Part shown: piece after piece, positions 5,362-6,421 of the stretch
How the letters are laid out: each line of letters opens with the position of its first letter
Position numbering within the stretch: the stretch's first letter is position 1
Assembly (NCBI GenBank): GCA_027490345.1
Contig: JAIXYF010000138.1
Location: 1-6,421 of the forward strand
Reading direction: 5' to 3'
Length of the DNA stretch: 6,421 bases
Source: Novosphingobium sp.
GTDB lineage: Bacteria > Pseudomonadota > Alphaproteobacteria > Sphingomonadales > Sphingomonadaceae
Notes under the pieces: model-generated
What the model was told of the DNA's origin: nothing
Database searches by the model: none
The model's input: only the letters and a program-made list of their open reading frames with translations
Made by a program: the position numbers and the translations under genes

Positions 5362-6421
5362 ATGGCCAGCATTCCCGCCCACGAAGGCTTCGACGCCCAC
5401 CATGATCACGCGCATGACGCGGATCACAAGCCCGCGTTTTTCCAGCGCTGGTTCATGTCGACCAACCACAAGGATATCGGTACGCTCTACCTGATCTTCG
5501 CGATTTTCGCGGGGATCATCGGTGGCGGCGTTTCGGGCATCATGCGCGCTGAACTCGCGCAGCCCGGCATCCAGTATCTTGGCTGGTGGACCAATTTCCT
5601 TGGCGGCAACGCGCAGGATTTCAACGCCACGCTGCACTTGTGGAACGTTCTGATCACGGCTCACGGCCTGATCATGGTGTTCTTCATGGTCATGCCCGCG
5701 CTGATCGGCGGGTTCGGCAACTGGTTCGTGCCGCTGATGATCGGCGCGCCGGACATGGCCTTCCCGCGCATGAACAACATCTCGTTCTGGCTGACCTTCA
5801 CCGGTTTCTGCTCGCTGATGATCTCGGCGTTCATGCCCGGCGGCACCGGCATGGGTGCGGGCACCGGCTGGACGGTCTATGCCCCGCTTTCCACGTCCGG
5901 GTCTGTCGGCCCGGCGGTCGATTTCGCGATTTTCTCGCTTCACCTTGCGGGCGCTGGCTCGATCCTGGGTGCGATCAACTTCATCACGACCATTTTCAAC
6001 ATGCGCGCGCCGGGGATGACCCTGCACAAGATGCCGCTGTTCGTATGGTCGATGCTCGTCACCGCGTTTCTGCTGCTGCTTTCGCTGCCGGTTCTTGCCG
6101 CCGCGATCACCATGCTGCTGACGGACCGCAACTTCGGCACCACGTTCTTCAACGCGGCTGGCGGTGGTGATCCGGTGCTTTATCAGCACTTGTTCTGGTT
6201 CTTCGGCCACCCCGAAGTGTACATCATGATCCTGCCGGGCTTCGGCATCATCAGCCAGATCATCTCGACCTTCTCGAAGAAGCCAGTGTTCGGCTATCTC
6301 GGCATGGCCTATGCCATGATCGCGATCGGCGCGGTGGGCTTCATCCTGTGGGCGCACCACATGTACACCACCGGTCTCGACGTTAACACGAAGATGTACT
6401 TCACCGCGGCCACCATGGTCA
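5362..6421 (+). CDS. coxA: Cytochrome c oxidase subunit I, N-terminal 353 residues (runs off the right edge)
   Basis: Subunit I of the heme-copper oxidase holds heme a and the heme a3-CuB site where O2 is reduced to water and protons are pumped. I translated it from the ATG at 5362; the frame stays open to the window's end. A His-rich cytoplasmic tail (1-25) precedes the family start RWFMSTNHKDIGTLYL (29-44). About seven membrane helices follow. Visible ligands are His101 (heme a), His283 of FGHPEVY (CuB), the His-Tyr crosslink residue Tyr287, Glu285 of the D-channel, and His332-His333 (CuB). Asp131 in GAPDMAFPRMNN is the D-channel entrance. All of these equal Paracoccus numbering plus seven, so this is a type A1 oxidase. 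The K-channel lysine and the histidines for heme a3 and the second heme a ligand lie beyond the edge. GAGGA and AAGG (5342-5351) precede the start at loose spacing. The gene is co-transcribed with coxB. Confidence 0.98.
   Translation, partial: MASIPAHEGFDAHHDHAHDADHKPAFFQRWFMSTNHKDIGTLYLIFAIFAGIIGGGVSGIMRAELAQPGIQYLGWWTNFLGGNAQDFNATLHLWNVLITAHGLIMVFFMVMPALIGGFGNWFVPLMIGAPDMAFPRMNNISFWLTFTGFCSLMISAFMPGGTGMGAGTGWTVYAPLSTSGSVGPAVDFAIFSLHLAGAGSILGAINFITTIFNMRAPGMTLHKMPLFVWSMLVTAFLLLLSLPVLAAAITMLLTDRNFGTTFFNAAGGGDPVLYQHLFWFFGHPEVYIMILPGFGIISQIISTFSKKPVFGYLGMAYAMIAIGAVGFILWAHHMYTTGLDVNTKMYFTAATMV

Noticed and set aside
5586..6170. A 194-codon plus-strand open frame within coxA
   Set aside because: It is a different frame of the same strand as coxA; the coxA frame carries the conserved heme-copper oxidase sequence.
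5137..6360. A 407-codon open frame on the minus strand antisense to coxB/coxA
   Set aside because: The product is rich in Arg, His, Glu and Asp with no family-like motif, and the opposite strand encodes an unmistakable CoxA with all ligands. It is a GC-driven shadow frame.

Overview
The window is ordinary core-genome DNA from a GC-rich alphaproteobacterium, most likely a sphingomonad (Novosphingobium/Sphingomonas/Erythrobacter type). That placement is inferred from base composition, protein style (Ala/Pro-rich tails, a His-rich CoxA N-terminus) and gene neighbourhood; no 16S or other marker gene is present. There is no sign of a mobile element, CRISPR array, tRNA or rRNA, and I do not see a new defence or mobile system here.

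Layout. Positions 1-3976 hold a tightly packed minus-strand operon, read from right to left: pyrE (orotate phosphoribosyltransferase), an exported serine beta-lactamase-like hydrolase, pdxJ (pyridoxine 5'-phosphate synthase), acpS (holo-ACP synthase), lepB (signal peptidase I), and the first 45 codons of a probable membrane protein cut by the left edge. Four of the five junctions overlap by 1 or 4 bases. Only acpS, after a 24-base gap, has a strong Shine-Dalgarno sequence of its own, so translational coupling probably holds the operon together. Positions 3977-4295 are a divergent intergenic region with a probable coxB promoter, several short repeats, and two mutually exclusive inverted-repeat pairings. 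Positions 4296-6421 on the plus strand carry coxB (subunit II, with an intact CuA site) and the first 353 codons of coxA (subunit I), which runs off the right edge; together they encode the core of an aa3-type cytochrome c oxidase.

How the genes work together. The minus-strand operon is a housekeeping set for UMP synthesis, vitamin B6 synthesis, acyl-carrier-protein activation and processing of exported proteins. The one unexpected member is the secreted serine hydrolase between pyrE and pdxJ, whose second and third active-site motifs differ from the textbook forms. LepB is the likely processing enzyme for the signal peptides predicted on that hydrolase and on CoxB. The cox genes form a separate divergent unit; the assembly genes and subunit III usually found with them would lie beyond the right edge.

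The points most worth checking are the unusual hydrolase and its place in the operon, the alternative hairpins at the coxB promoter and leader, the His-rich N-terminus of CoxA, and the TTG start of lepB.
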